Positions 7,759 through 15,958 of a stretch of DNA of 64,000 nucleotides are shown piece after piece; the stretch's first letter is position 1, and every line of letters starts with the position of its first letter. Source of the DNA: Streptomyces sp. 840.1 (lineage in GTDB: Bacteria > Actinomycetota > Actinomycetes > Streptomycetales > Streptomycetaceae); the NCBI RefSeq assembly GCF_003751445.1, contig NZ_RJUU01000001.1:1803001-1867000 (forward strand). The letters are read 5' to 3'. Position numbers and translations under genes: made by a program. The notes beneath the pieces were generated by a model that was given only the letters and a program-made list of their open reading frames with translations, made no database searches and had not been told where the DNA came from.

Positions 7759-9029
7759 GGAAGAGCCTCCGGGGCAGGGAATGAATCAAGAGTGTCGGGG
7801 GCGGCGGCCGGGTACGGCCCCTCGTCGCCGTTGACGATGAGCGGTCCGCCAGATGTGCGGTCCCGTTCCCTCACGGCGCCCGCTTCGGGCAGCCGCAGGG
7901 TGAAGGTGGAGCCCTGTCCCTCCGAGCTCCAGACGGTGACCTCCCCGCCGTGCGAGGCGGCCACGTGCTTGACGATGGCGAGGCCGAGGCCGGTGCCACC
8001 GGTGGCCCGTGAGCGGGCCGGGTCGACGCGGTAGAAGCGTTCGAAGACCCGCTCGCGGTCCTTCTCCGAGATGCCGATGCCCTGGTCGGTCACGGCTATC
8101 TCGATCTCGTCCCCGCCGGACACGGCCACCCGGCGGGCGGCGATGCCGACGCGGGTGCGGGCGGGGCTGTAGTTGACGGCGTTCTCGACGAGGTTGCCGA
8201 GAGCGGCGGCGAGCTGGCCCCGGTTGCCCCAGATGCGGAGCTCGGCGGTGCCGCCCGCGGCCATGGTGATCTGTTTGGAGCCGGCCTGCTGCCGGCAGCG
8301 GTCGATGGCCTCCGCGACCAGTTCGTCCACCCGGACCGGTTCGGCGTCCTCCAGTGGGTCGTCGTTCTGCACCCGGGAGAGGTCGATGAGCTCCTGTACG
8401 AGGTTGGTGAGCCGGGTCGCCTCGATCTGCATCCGGCCCGCGAAGCGTTCCACCGCCTCCGGGTCGTCGGAGGCGTCCATGACGGCCTCCGACAGCAGGG
8501 ACAGCGCCCCGGTCGGGGTCTTGAGCTCGTGGCTGACGTTGGCGACGAAGTCACGCCGTACCGCTTCGATGCGGCGGGCCTCGGTGAGGTCCTCGACCAG
8601 CAGCAGCACCAGCCGGGAGCCCAGCGGGGCGACCCGGGCGGAGACCGCGAGGGCCTCGCCCCGGCCGGTACCGCGGCGCGGAAGGTCCAGTTCGACCTGG
8701 CGTATCTCACCGTCGCGGCGGGTGTCCCTGGCCATGTTCAGCATCGGTTCGACGGCGAGCCGCCCGCCCCTGACCAGCCCCAGCGCGTACGCGGCGGAGC
8801 TGGCCTTGACGACGCTGTCGCTCTCGTCGAGCACGACGGCCGAGGAGCTGAGCACGGACAGGACCGTGTCGACCCCGGGGGGCAGGGGGGCATTGCTGTC
8901 GGGCCGCAGGGAGGTACGCGTCGGCTTCTTCTGGTCGCGCTCGCTCCAGCGGAACGCCAGCATGGCGATCACACCGGTACACAGCCCGGCGATCGCTGCA
9001 GCTGCGGCGACCGCCGCGTTCACGTCCAT
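7755..9029 (-). CDS. phoR: Phosphate-sensing histidine kinase PhoR
   Basis: Sensor kinase that phosphorylates PhoP under phosphate limitation. The 424 residues hold one N-terminal membrane helix (about 6-27), a PAS-like region (about 55-150), and a dimerisation domain with phospho-accepting His167 (FVANVSHELKTPTGAL). The ATP domain follows with its N box (LAAALGNLVENAVNYS), G1 box (VTDQGIGISEKD) and G2 box (GGTGLGLAIVKHV). Having a single membrane helix rather than two fits the actinobacterial SenX3/PhoR type. The promoter is divergent from phoU with a PHO box between. Confidence 0.96.
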   Translation of the reverse strand: MDVNAAVAAAAAIAGLCTGVIAMLAFRWSERDQKKPTRTSLRPDSNAPLPPGVDTVLSVLSSSAVVLDESDSVVKASSAAYALGLVRGGRLAVEPMLNMARDTRRDGEIRQVELDLPRRGTGRGEALAVSARVAPLGSRLVLLLVEDLTEARRIEAVRRDFVANVSHELKTPTGALSLLSEAVMDASDDPEAVERFAGRMQIEATRLTNLVQELIDLSRVQNDDPLEDAEPVRVDELVAEAIDRCRQQAGSKQITMAAGGTAELRIWGNRGQLAAALGNLVENAVNYSPARTRVGIAARRVAVSGGDEIEIAVTDQGIGISEKDRERVFERFYRVDPARSRATGGTGLGLAIVKHVAASHGGEVTVWSSEGQGSTFTLRLPEAGAVRERDRTSGGPLIVNGDEGPYPAAAPDTLDSFPAPEALP

Positions 9030-9102
9030 AGCTCCAGGTTATGCGGCCGGGCGGACACTCTCCCAGCCATCCGAGTGCCTACTCGAACACTCGTCGCCCA
9101 GA

Positions 9103-9135
9103 GTTCACCGAGGAGCAAGCGCCGGTTCACTTGGC
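9103..9135. promoter_or_regulatory. PHO box (PhoP binding direct repeats) between phoR and phoU
   Basis: Two good 11-bp direct-repeat units, GTTCACCGAGG (9103-9113) and GTTCACTTGGC (9125-9135), are in phase with one degenerate unit (9114-9124) between them. This matches the known Streptomyces PHO box layout and sits 74 bp upstream of phoR's start and 92 bp upstream of phoU's start. It should give PhoP autoregulation and control of phoU. Confidence 0.75.
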
Positions 9136-9227
9136 CGGTCGGAACCCGACGCGTACGGCCGTCACGGTGGCAACGTGGGGTTCAGAGCTGGCCCCGGCCT
9201 CGGTTAAGGACTGGAGAGGGACTTCCC

Positions 9228-9905
9228 ATGCGTGACGCGTACCACGAGGAACTCGACTCGATCGGCGAGGGGCTGGTCGAGATGGCCAGGCTCGTCGGGT
9301 CGGCGATCGGCCGGGCGACGACGTCCATGCTCGATGCCGACCTGAAGCTCGCGGAGACCGTGATCGCCGCGGACCAGAAGGTCGACGACCTCCAGCACGA
9401 CCTGGAGGCCAGGGCCATCGCGCTGCTGGCCCGCCAGCAGCCGGTGGCGACGGACCTGCGGATCGTGGTGACCTCGCTCCGGATGAGCGCCGACCTGGAG
9501 CGCTCGGGCGACCTCGCCCAGCACGTCGCCAAGCTGGCCCGGCTGCGCTTCCCGCAGTCGGCGGTGCCGCACGACCTGCACGCCACCATCCTGGAGATGG
9601 GGCAGCTGGCGCAGCGCCTGATGGCCAAGGCCGCCGAGGTGATCATCACCAAGGACGTCGATCTGGCGCTCCAGCTGGAGCAGGACGACGACGAGATGGA
9701 CCTGCTGCACCGCACGCTGTTCCAGCACCTGATGGACGACCGGTGGAAGCACGGCATCGAGACGGCCGTGGACGTGACGCTGCTGGGCCGCTACTACGAG
9801 CGGTTCGCCGACCACGCCGTGTCGGTGGCCAAGCGCGTCGTGTACCTGGTGACGGGCGAGCACGCGGACGACATCCAGCAGGCGGCGCCGGTCGAGGGCG
9901 CGTAG
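9228..9905 (+). CDS. phoU: Phosphate signalling protein PhoU
   Basis: Negative modulator of PhoR signalling through the Pst transporter. The ATG at 9228 follows GGAGAGGGA and gives MRDAYHEELDSIGEGLVEMA, the usual PhoU beginning; frames extending upstream are noncoding. The 225 residues form two three-helix repeats, each with the metal-cluster type motif (e.g. EDDDEMDLLHRTL and a preceding DQKVDDLQHDLEA). It is divergent from phoRP and followed by mtpA. Confidence 0.96.
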   Translation: MRDAYHEELDSIGEGLVEMARLVGSAIGRATTSMLDADLKLAETVIAADQKVDDLQHDLEARAIALLARQQPVATDLRIVVTSLRMSADLERSGDLAQHVAKLARLRFPQSAVPHDLHATILEMGQLAQRLMAKAAEVIITKDVDLALQLEQDDDEMDLLHRTLFQHLMDDRWKHGIETAVDVTLLGRYYERFADHAVSVAKRVVYLVTGEHADDIQQAAPVEGA

Positions 9906-10020
9906 CCGGAAGCGGCAGGCGTACGACGGCGCACTTCCTCGCACATGCGTTCCTGCGCGTGTGCGCCGTTGATGCGCCTGCCCGGGTGGGCATGCAATGG
10001 GGTGGGGCGGCACGACTTGT

Positions 10021-10058
10021 CCGTACGCCCCGGTCGTGGGCCCCGTGCGGGCGTACGG
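10021..10058 (+). terminator. Hairpin between phoU and mtpA
   Basis: CCGTACGCCC (10021-10030) pairs perfectly with GGGCGTACGG (10049-10058) across an 18-nt loop. It lies 115 bp after phoU and 28 bp before the mtpA start. It could end phoU transcripts or act as an attenuator in the mtpA leader. Confidence 0.5.
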
Positions 10059-10085
10059 CCCTGTCGTACGCCTTGAGGAGGAACC

Positions 10086-10235
10086 ATGGCCGATTCCCCC
10101 ACGCCCGAACCCCAGCAGGAGACACCCGCCGACGTGGCGCACGGAGCCGTCCTCGGCGCCTGCGGCTGCGGCTCGGGCTGCGGGTGCGGATGCCAGTCCG
10201 GAGCGCCGTGCCAGTGCGGCGGCTGCTCGGGCTGA
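10086..10235 (+). CDS. mtpA: Metallothionein-like cysteine-rich small protein MtpA
   Basis: A 49-residue protein with eight cysteines packed into its C-terminal half in the pattern CxCxxxCxCxC...CxCxxC (ACGCGSGCGCGC, then PCQCGGCSG). The N-terminal half is Pro/Glu-rich. The start ATG follows GAGGAGGAACC, an excellent ribosome site. A putative metallothionein gene mtpA downstream of phoU is described in Streptomyces lividans, and position and composition fit. The likely role is binding of soft metals (zinc, copper or cadmium) in the cytoplasm. A link with phosphate control is plausible from position only. Confidence 0.85.
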   Translation: MADSPTPEPQQETPADVAHGAVLGACGCGSGCGCGCQSGAPCQCGGCSG

Positions 10236-10248
10236 CGGACACGACGCG

Positions 10249-10280
10249 GCGGCGGGCGCCCCGTGCGGGGTGCCCGCCGC
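10249..10280. terminator. Terminator between convergent mtpA and an MFS gene
   Basis: GCGGCGGGC (10249-10257) plus GCCCC pairs with GGGGT plus GCCCGCCGC (to 10280) around a GTGC loop, 14 bp after the mtpA stop and 16 bp from the end of the opposing MFS gene. Confidence 0.8.
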
Positions 10281-10295
10281 GTGCGACTGTGCGGG

Positions 10296-11621
10296 TCAGA
10301 CCGTGCGGGGCGGCGGTGAGCTCGTGGCGGGTGCCGTACTGGTGCCGGTCCCGGTGACCTCGACGGAACCCTGGCCGCTCTCCACCGTCATGCCCGCCTG
10401 CGGCAGGTTCCGCATCAGCAGCCAGTACCCGAACGCGGCGGCGGTGCCCAGGACCGCGCACATCCCCCACAGCCACCCGGCCCCGAAGTGGTCGATGACC
10501 ACCCCGGACAGCAGCGGGGCGACCAGCGCGGCGGCGGCCCAGGAGAGCGTGTACATCCCCTGGTAGCGGCCCCGGCCGTGGGCCGGTGAGAGCTGGACGA
10601 CCAGCCCGTTCTGCACGGGCGCGTTGACGATCTCGGCGACCGTCCACACGCAGATCGTCAGCGCGTACACGGCGACGGACCCGGCGAACGCGGTCAGCCC
10701 GAACCCGTACCCCGCCAGCAGCGACGACACGATGAGCAGCCGGCGCGGGTCGCGGTGCTGGATGAGGCGGGTGACCGGGATCTGGAGGACCACGATCAGC
10801 ACACCGTTGACGGCGATGGCGGTACCGAAGTCGGAGCTGCTGAACCCGTCCGTCCCCATGGCCACCGGCAGCCCCACGTACCCCTGCTGGAAGATCAGGG
10901 CGATGACGAAGGACAGCCCGACGACCCCCATGAACCGCCCGTCGCGCAGCACCGTGGCGAGCCGCACGCCGTCGGCGTCCGGGACTCCCGGCGCACCGGC
11001 GGCAGTGGTGGGCGAGGCGGCCTTCTCCGGGCGGGACTCCGGCACCTTCAGGAAGACGACGACGGCGCAGAACAGGGTCATCACCGCCTCGGCGACGAAG
11101 CCGGCGCGATAGCTGTACTCCGCGATGAACCCGGCACCGGCCGAGGAGACCGCGAAGCCCAGATTGATCGCCCAGTAGTTGAGCGAGAAGGCCCGGACCC
11201 GGTCCTTCGCCGGGACGATGTCAGCGATCATCGCCTGGACGGCGGGCCGGGAGGCGTTGCTCGACATGCCGACGAAGAAGGCGACAGCGGCGATGGCCAC
11301 CGGATGGACCATGAAGCCGAGCACCGCCACCGAGACGGCCGTCGAGACCTGCGCGGCCAGCATCGTGGGCCGCCGCCCGAACCGGTCGGCCATCACCCCC
11401 GCCCCGAGCGAGGACACGACCCCGCCGAGCCCGTGCAGCGCGGCGACCAGCCCGGCGTACGAGGCGGAGTAGCCCCGGTCCAGGGTCAGGTACAGGGCCA
11501 TGAACGTGGCGACGAAGGCCCCGAGCCGGTTGACCAGGGTGCTGGTCCACAGCCACCAGAACTCCCTGGGGAGCCCGGAGACGGTGTCACGGGTGGCCCG
11601 TCTCAGCGCGGTGACAGACAT
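10296..11621 (-). CDS. MFS transporter (DHA1-like)
   Basis: Predicted 12-helix secondary transporter of 441 residues. The start at 11621 (MSVTALRRATRDTVSGLPREFWWLW) follows GGGGGGAA; a frame open for another 50 codons upstream is Pro/Val-rich, repetitive and lacks a ribosome site. The signature between helices 2 and 3 is present as GVMADRFGRRPTM, and a second half-repeat follows (TRLIQHRDPRRLL). The large central loop is Ala/Pro-rich. Substrate unknown; single gene divergent from gpmA. Confidence 0.88.
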   Translation of the reverse strand: MSVTALRRATRDTVSGLPREFWWLWTSTLVNRLGAFVATFMALYLTLDRGYSASYAGLVAALHGLGGVVSSLGAGVMADRFGRRPTMLAAQVSTAVSVAVLGFMVHPVAIAAVAFFVGMSSNASRPAVQAMIADIVPAKDRVRAFSLNYWAINLGFAVSSAGAGFIAEYSYRAGFVAEAVMTLFCAVVVFLKVPESRPEKAASPTTAAGAPGVPDADGVRLATVLRDGRFMGVVGLSFVIALIFQQGYVGLPVAMGTDGFSSSDFGTAIAVNGVLIVVLQIPVTRLIQHRDPRRLLIVSSLLAGYGFGLTAFAGSVAVYALTICVWTVAEIVNAPVQNGLVVQLSPAHGRGRYQGMYTLSWAAAALVAPLLSGVVIDHFGAGWLWGMCAVLGTAAAFGYWLLMRNLPQAGMTVESGQGSVEVTGTGTSTAPATSSPPPRTV

Positions 11622-11884
11622 GCGGGTTCCCCCCGGGACGTAAGAAAGCGCATCGGCGACGTCAGGTATCGGATCAGCGACGCAAGGAATCGGATCGGCG
11701 GCGGCCACCGGCACACCGGGCCGTTCCACCACCGAGCCGAACACTACGAACCCCGGATTCAGCCCTGCCACTCAATTGACGCCTGCCGTCAATCGAAGCC
11801 GCGCCCCCCTCGCGGCCCCCGTCCGGCTGTCCGCTCCGTGGCCGGGCGCGCGCGGCCCGCACGGGTTCGATTACGCTCGGACGC

Positions 11885-12646
11885 ATGGCCGACGCACCGT
11901 ACAAGCTGATCCTCCTCCGCCACGGCGAGAGCGAATGGAACGCGACAAATCAGTTCACCGGTTGGGTGGACGTCAACCTGACCCAGAAGGGCGAGAAGGA
12001 GGCGGTCCGCGGCGGTGAGCTGCTCACGGAGGCCGGCCTGCTTCCCGACGTCGTGCACACCTCGCTCCAGAAGCGCGCGATCCGCACCGCCCAGCTCTCG
12101 CTGGAAGCCGCGGACCGCCACTGGATCCCCGTGCACCGCTCCTGGCGGCTGAACGAGCGCCACTACGGCGCCCTCCAGGGCAAGGACAAGGCCCAGACCC
12201 TCGCCGAGTTCGGCGAGGAGCAGTTCATGCTCTGGCGCCGCTCCTACGACACCCCGCCCCCGGAGCTCGCCGACGGCGCCGAGTACTCGCAGAGCGGCGA
12301 CGCCCGCTACGCGACGATCCCGCCGGAGCTGCGCCCGCGCACGGAGTGCCTCAAGGACGTCGTCGTGCGCATGCTGCCGTACTGGTACGACGGCATCGTC
12401 CCGGACCTGCTGGCCGGCCACACGGTCCTGGTCGCCGCGCACGGCAACAGCCTCCGCGCCCTGGTCAAGCACCTCGACGGCGTCTCCGACGCCGACATCG
12501 CGGGCCTGAACATCCCGACGGGCATCCCGCTCGCCTACGAACTGGACGCGGACTTCCGCCCCTTGAAGCCGGGCGGCACCTACCTCGACCCGGACGCGGC
12601 GAAGGCCGCCATCGAGGCTGTGAAGAACCAGGGCAAGAAGAAGTAA
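11885..12646 (+). CDS. gpmA: 2,3-bisphosphoglycerate-dependent phosphoglycerate mutase
   Basis: Glycolytic/gluconeogenic interconversion of 3- and 2-phosphoglycerate. At 253 residues it is a full-length dPGM. The catalytic phospho-His13 sits in [10 protein letters not shown], the second His in [12 protein letters not shown], and the family motif [15 protein letters not shown] is intact. The C terminus ends in a Lys-rich tail (NQGKKK). It is a single gene with a good intrinsic terminator just downstream. Confidence 0.97.
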   Translation: MADAPYKLILLRHGESEWNATNQFTGWVDVNLTQKGEKEAVRGGELLTEAGLLPDVVHTSLQKRAIRTAQLSLEAADRHWIPVHRSWRLNERHYGALQGKDKAQTLAEFGEEQFMLWRRSYDTPPPELADGAEYSQSGDARYATIPPELRPRTECLKDVVVRMLPYWYDGIVPDLLAGHTVLVAAHGNSLRALVKHLDGVSDADIAGLNIPTGIPLAYELDADFRPLKPGGTYLDPDAAKAAIEAVKNQGKKK

Positions 12647-12662
12647 GCACACTCGAAGCAGC

Positions 12663-12701
12663 CCCCCGCCTTGCGGTTTCTCCGCGAGGCGGGGGCTTTT
12701 T
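12663..12701 (+). terminator. Rho-independent terminator of gpmA
   Basis: CCCCCGCCT...CGG pairs with CCG...AGGCGGGGG (12663-12695), followed by a CTTTTT run. This is one of the few hairpins here with a true T-run. Confidence 0.9.
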
Positions 12702-12745
12702 GCAAGCAGGGAACGCCGGTTGGTCCGCGCGCATACCCTCGCGAG

Positions 12746-13246
12746 ATGACGGTCGAGGAAGGCGCGGGGGAAGCCCGGCAGGCGAGTATCGGCGGCTTCG
12801 CCACTCAACTGGCGGGCCGCGCAAGCGGTCTGGTGAGCTGGGTGGGCGCGCTGGTCCTGCCGGCGTTGTCCGTCTTCGGCACTCTCCACTGGGCCTGGTC
12901 GCTCTTCTCGCCGCTGCTGGTGCTGACAGGCCTCCTCGTGTGGGCCGAGGCCGTCAGGACCAGGCAGGACACCTCACGGCTGCGGCGGTCGGGGCGGCCT
13001 GCGGTGGCGGAGGTCGTCGGCACGGAACGGACCGACCCCGGAGACGGATCGCCGGACGTTGCGGTGCTCACCTTGCGGATCAGCGGCGCGGGCGTCCCGT
13101 CCTTCGGGGCGACGTACCGGTGCGACCACGATGCCCGCTTCAGGGCCGGGGCGCGGTTCGTGGCTGTCGTGGATCCGTCCGACAACCTCTTCACCCTGCG
13201 GCCCCTGCGAACCGGACGAACCGCACGAACACCGCGAACCCCGTGA
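12746..13246 (+). CDS. Small membrane protein with a DUF3592-like C-terminal domain
   Basis: Predicted inner-membrane protein of 166 residues. The ATG at 12746 gives MTVEEGAGEARQAS; a longer frame starts inside the gpmA terminator and is unlikely. Two hydrophobic segments lie at about 29-47 and 53-73. A cytoplasmic beta-strand domain follows (RPAVAEVVGTERTD, VAVLTLRISG, ARFVAVVDPSDNLFTLRPL) of the type seen in DUF3592 proteins. The tail is Arg/Thr repeats. Function unknown. Confidence 0.7.
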   Translation: MTVEEGAGEARQASIGGFATQLAGRASGLVSWVGALVLPALSVFGTLHWAWSLFSPLLVLTGLLVWAEAVRTRQDTSRLRRSGRPAVAEVVGTERTDPGDGSPDVAVLTLRISGAGVPSFGATYRCDHDARFRAGARFVAVVDPSDNLFTLRPLRTGRTARTPRTP

Positions 13247-13381
13247 GCCACGCGCGCCGTTCGAGCCGCACGCGCCCTGCTCGCCGCGCGAGTCCCGCGA
13301 GATTCCGCCCGTCCCGCAGACCACGCACCGCGCCGCAGCCACTAACGTGGCACGAGAGCAAGGAGAGCGGGGAGAGCAACC

Positions 13382-13630
13382 ATGGGTGAGCCCCTGAAGA
13401 CCTTTGTCGGCGGCGCCGAGGTCGAGGTGCCCAACAGCATCCCGGCCATCCGCGCCGCCCTGCCCGAGGCGAGACGCGAGGAGTTCGACGGTGCCATCAA
13501 CGGGGCCGGGGTGCATGAGATCCACGCCGTGATGCGGCACTGGATGCTGGAGGCCGTACCCGATCCGGAGGCCGAGCGGATCCTGGACCGGCTGGCCCGG
13601 GACGAGGCCGAGAGGCGGAGCGTCGCTTGA
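13382..13630 (+). CDS. Small acidic protein, candidate antitoxin (DUF6247-like)
   Basis: An 82-residue protein starting at ATG 13382 after GGGGAGAG. It has a predicted helix-rich C-terminal half (EFDGAINGAGVHEIHAVM, then PDPEAERILDRLARDEAE) and no transmembrane or signal segment. The order small acidic protein then small basic RelE-like protein, with a 4-bp overlap, is the usual antitoxin-toxin layout. I recall DUF6247 proteins of this kind beside RelE-type genes but cannot confirm it here. Antitoxin function is inferred from context. Confidence 0.65.
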   Translation: MGEPLKTFVGGAEVEVPNSIPAIRAALPEARREEFDGAINGAGVHEIHAVMRHWMLEAVPDPEAERILDRLARDEAERRSVA

Positions 13631-13869
13631 GCTTCCGTATCTCCTATGCGCCACCCGCCGATGACACCCTGGCCAAGATGCGGGACGGCGACATCTTCCG
13701 TCAGCAGATGGCGCGTTCGCTGGGGCGCGAGCCTTACGGGCACGGGTCCTCGGCCGTCAAGGAGGAGCACGATCGCCGTGAGGCCACCGTCGCCGGGGCG
13801 ATCGTGCTCTATTACGTCTCCGGGTCGGTCCTGACCGTCACCGTGGTGCGGCTCGTCCCGCTGCCCTGA
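13627..13869 (+). CDS. RelE/ParE-like small protein, candidate toxin
   Basis: An 80-residue protein starting at a TTG (13627) that overlaps the upstream stop by 4 bp, so translation is coupled. It begins FRISYAPPADDTLAKM, like the first strand and helix of RelE/ParE toxins (strand, then helix with regularly spaced hydrophobics). It ends with three predicted strands (REATVAGAIVLYYVSGSVLTVTVVRLVPL) that match the RelE-fold sheet. The usual RelE catalytic Arg/Tyr set is only partly evident, so it may be degenerate or a different nuclease. Confidence 0.65.
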   Translation: MSFRISYAPPADDTLAKMRDGDIFRQQMARSLGREPYGHGSSAVKEEHDRREATVAGAIVLYYVSGSVLTVTVVRLVPLP

Positions 13870-13876
13870 CCTTGCG

Positions 13877-14659
13877 TCAGGCCAGCTTGGCGACCTGCGC
13901 GTCGATCACGGCGGTCGGCAGCTCGAAGTCCTTGCCGGACGCGGCCGCGGCCAGGTTGAGCGCCGTGAACGAGGCGACCGTGGAGCCCTGCCGGACCTGC
14001 ACGAGCTTCATCGTCATCCGGTCGCCGTCCGATTCGGTGTTCACCGTCCAGCCGGCGGCCTCCTCGCCGCCCTCGACCTTCGCCTCCGTGATCTTGACGA
14101 TCTTCTGCTTGGAACCGGCGGCCGTCAGCGTGAAGCCGGACGCGCACCCGCTCGCCGCGGTCCGCAGGCCGGCCACCGACTCCTCGGCGCCCTTGCCCTC
14201 GTAGGAGGAGAGCGTGGTGAGCGTCGTCGTGATGTCGAAGGCGGCCTCGAACGCCTCGTCGGCGTCCGCGCTGTTGTCGTCGACGCCCTTCTTCGGCTCG
14301 CTGGTCACCTTGCGCTTGGTGGACGCGGCGGGGGTACCGGTCGCGGCGCCCATCAGCGCGTCGGCGAAGACGTCGCAGGCGGCCTTGTCCGCGGTGATGT
14401 CATCGGCGGAGACGGAGTCCTCGGGGCCGGCCTTGGCGACCTTGTGGCCCTTGACCTCGCCCTGGACGAGCGCGACGTCCTCCAGCTCGGCGGCGCTCAG
14501 CACCTTCGCGGCGGAGGGCTGGGCCGAAGAGGTGCCGGCCGCCTTGCCCTTGTCGCCGCCCTCCTTGTCCGCGACGTCCGAACCGCAGGCCGCGGTGAGC
14601 AGGGCCAGGGACATCACGGTCGCGGCAACAGCGGTACGGCGTATGGCAGTGGGTCGCAT
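13877..14659 (-). CDS. Secreted lipoprotein of unknown function
   Basis: A 260-residue exported protein. The signal peptide ends in the lipobox LLTAAC (Cys25). A linker rich in Asp/Lys/Gly/Ser follows, then a folded domain with a TSEPKKGVDDNSADADEAFEAAFD stretch and strands FTLTAAGSKQKIVKIT and DRMTMKLVQVRQG. Two pairs of cysteines (ACDVF, SGCASGF) may form a disulfide. It resembles the many DUF-type sensor-like lipoproteins of Streptomyces, but I cannot assign a family. It converges on the toxin-like gene with only 7 bp between stops. Confidence 0.8.
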   Translation of the reverse strand: MRPTAIRRTAVAATVMSLALLTAACGSDVADKEGGDKGKAAGTSSAQPSAAKVLSAAELEDVALVQGEVKGHKVAKAGPEDSVSADDITADKAACDVFADALMGAATGTPAASTKRKVTSEPKKGVDDNSADADEAFEAAFDITTTLTTLSSYEGKGAEESVAGLRTAASGCASGFTLTAAGSKQKIVKITEAKVEGGEEAAGWTVNTESDGDRMTMKLVQVRQGSTVASFTALNLAAAASGKDFELPTAVIDAQVAKLA

Positions 14660-14905
14660 GGCCCATCCTTCTGTGTCAAAGTCGTTCCGCCCGCACGAAG
14701 GCAGCCCTCGCCGGGTTCGGCGCGGCCGGGAGATCGTGGGGGTGCACCAACTCTATGAGCCCGCAGGGGTTTGGCAACGGGTCAGACCGGGCATCGCCCC
14801 TGATCGTGACTACGTCGTGATCACTCCGAGCGCGCTCTGAGCTGGGCCTTCCCCCGGCGGCCGCCACCGCACGCACCGGGGTGACCGCCCGAAGGGGGCC
14901 CGCAG

Positions 14906-15925
14906 ATGCCGGTCGATTCCGTTCTGTCCGCAGTGTTCGGTTGCATAGGTGTGCCGCCGGAGCTGATCGCCTCGTGCGAACCGCTCACCGGCGGCACGTA
15001 CAACGCCGTCACCCGGGTCGAACTCACCGACGGCCGCGCGTGGGTGGTGAAGACGCCGCCGGCTGCGAAGGCCGGAGCGCACCTCGGTTACGAGCGCGAC
15101 CTGCTGGTCAACGAGGTCGCCTTCTACAGCGCGGCGGCCGCCCTCCCCGAGGAGGCCCCGGTCCCCCGCGTCGTGCACAGCGGGCTCGACCCGGCCGCCC
15201 CCGGCGGCGCGTACGTGGTCATGACGGCGTGCCCCGGGCTGCCCTGGCACGAGGCCGGCCCCACGATGGCCGACGGCGAGGAGCAGCGGCTGCGCGGGGA
15301 GCTCGGCCGGGCCGTCGGCCTGCTGCACACCGTCGCGGCGCCCGGCGGATTCGGCTACCCGTCGGCGGCGCTCGCCCCGTTGGCGCCCACCTGGCGGGCC
15401 GCGTTCACCACGATGACCGACGCCGTGCTGGAGGACGCGCTGGGATATGCGGCGAGGCTGCCCCGTAGCGTCCAGGACATCCGTGCGCTGCTCGGCGCAG
15501 CCTCGTACGTACTGGACGACGTCACGCGCCCCGCCCTGGTCCACTTCGACCTGTGGCAGGGCAACATCCTGGTCGCCGGGGAGCCGGGGTCGCGGCGGAT
15601 CGGCGGGATCATCGACGGGGAGCGGATGTTCTGGGGCGACCCGGCCGCCGACTTCGTCTCGCTCGCCCTCTTCGGGGACATCGAGGAGGACAAGGACTTC
15701 CTTGCCGGTTACGGGAGTTCGGCGCCGGGCGGGCCCGTGGCGTTCGACGGCTCCCTGCGGCTGCGGCTCGCGCTCTACCGCTCGTACCTCTACCTGATCA
15801 TGCTGGTGGAGACGGTGCCCCGCAAGACGTCCGGGGACGACCTGGAGTGGACGTGGAACGCGGTGGCGCCCCGGCTCGAAGCGGCCCTCGCTGAGGTGGA
15901 GTCGGCGCCTCGGTCACGGGGGTGA
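14906..15925 (+). CDS. Phosphotransferase of the aminoglycoside/fructosamine kinase superfamily
   Basis: Predicted ATP-dependent small-molecule kinase, 339 residues. The catalytic loop HFDLWQGNILV (HxDxxxxN) and the metal-binding IIDGERMFWGDP (DGE in place of DFG/DWE) are clear. The N-terminal lobe has WVVKTPP, whose Lys should contact ATP. The layout is closer to fructosamine/choline-type APH kinases than to clinical aminoglycoside enzymes. The start follows GAAGGGGGCC. Substrate unknown; no neighbour suggests one. Confidence 0.85.
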   Translation: MPVDSVLSAVFGCIGVPPELIASCEPLTGGTYNAVTRVELTDGRAWVVKTPPAAKAGAHLGYERDLLVNEVAFYSAAAALPEEAPVPRVVHSGLDPAAPGGAYVVMTACPGLPWHEAGPTMADGEEQRLRGELGRAVGLLHTVAAPGGFGYPSAALAPLAPTWRAAFTTMTDAVLEDALGYAARLPRSVQDIRALLGAASYVLDDVTRPALVHFDLWQGNILVAGEPGSRRIGGIIDGERMFWGDPAADFVSLALFGDIEEDKDFLAGYGSSAPGGPVAFDGSLRLRLALYRSYLYLIMLVETVPRKTSGDDLEWTWNAVAPRLEAALAEVESAPRSRG

Positions 15926-15958
15926 GCGCGGCGCCGACGGCCCGGGGGTGCCGCCTCG

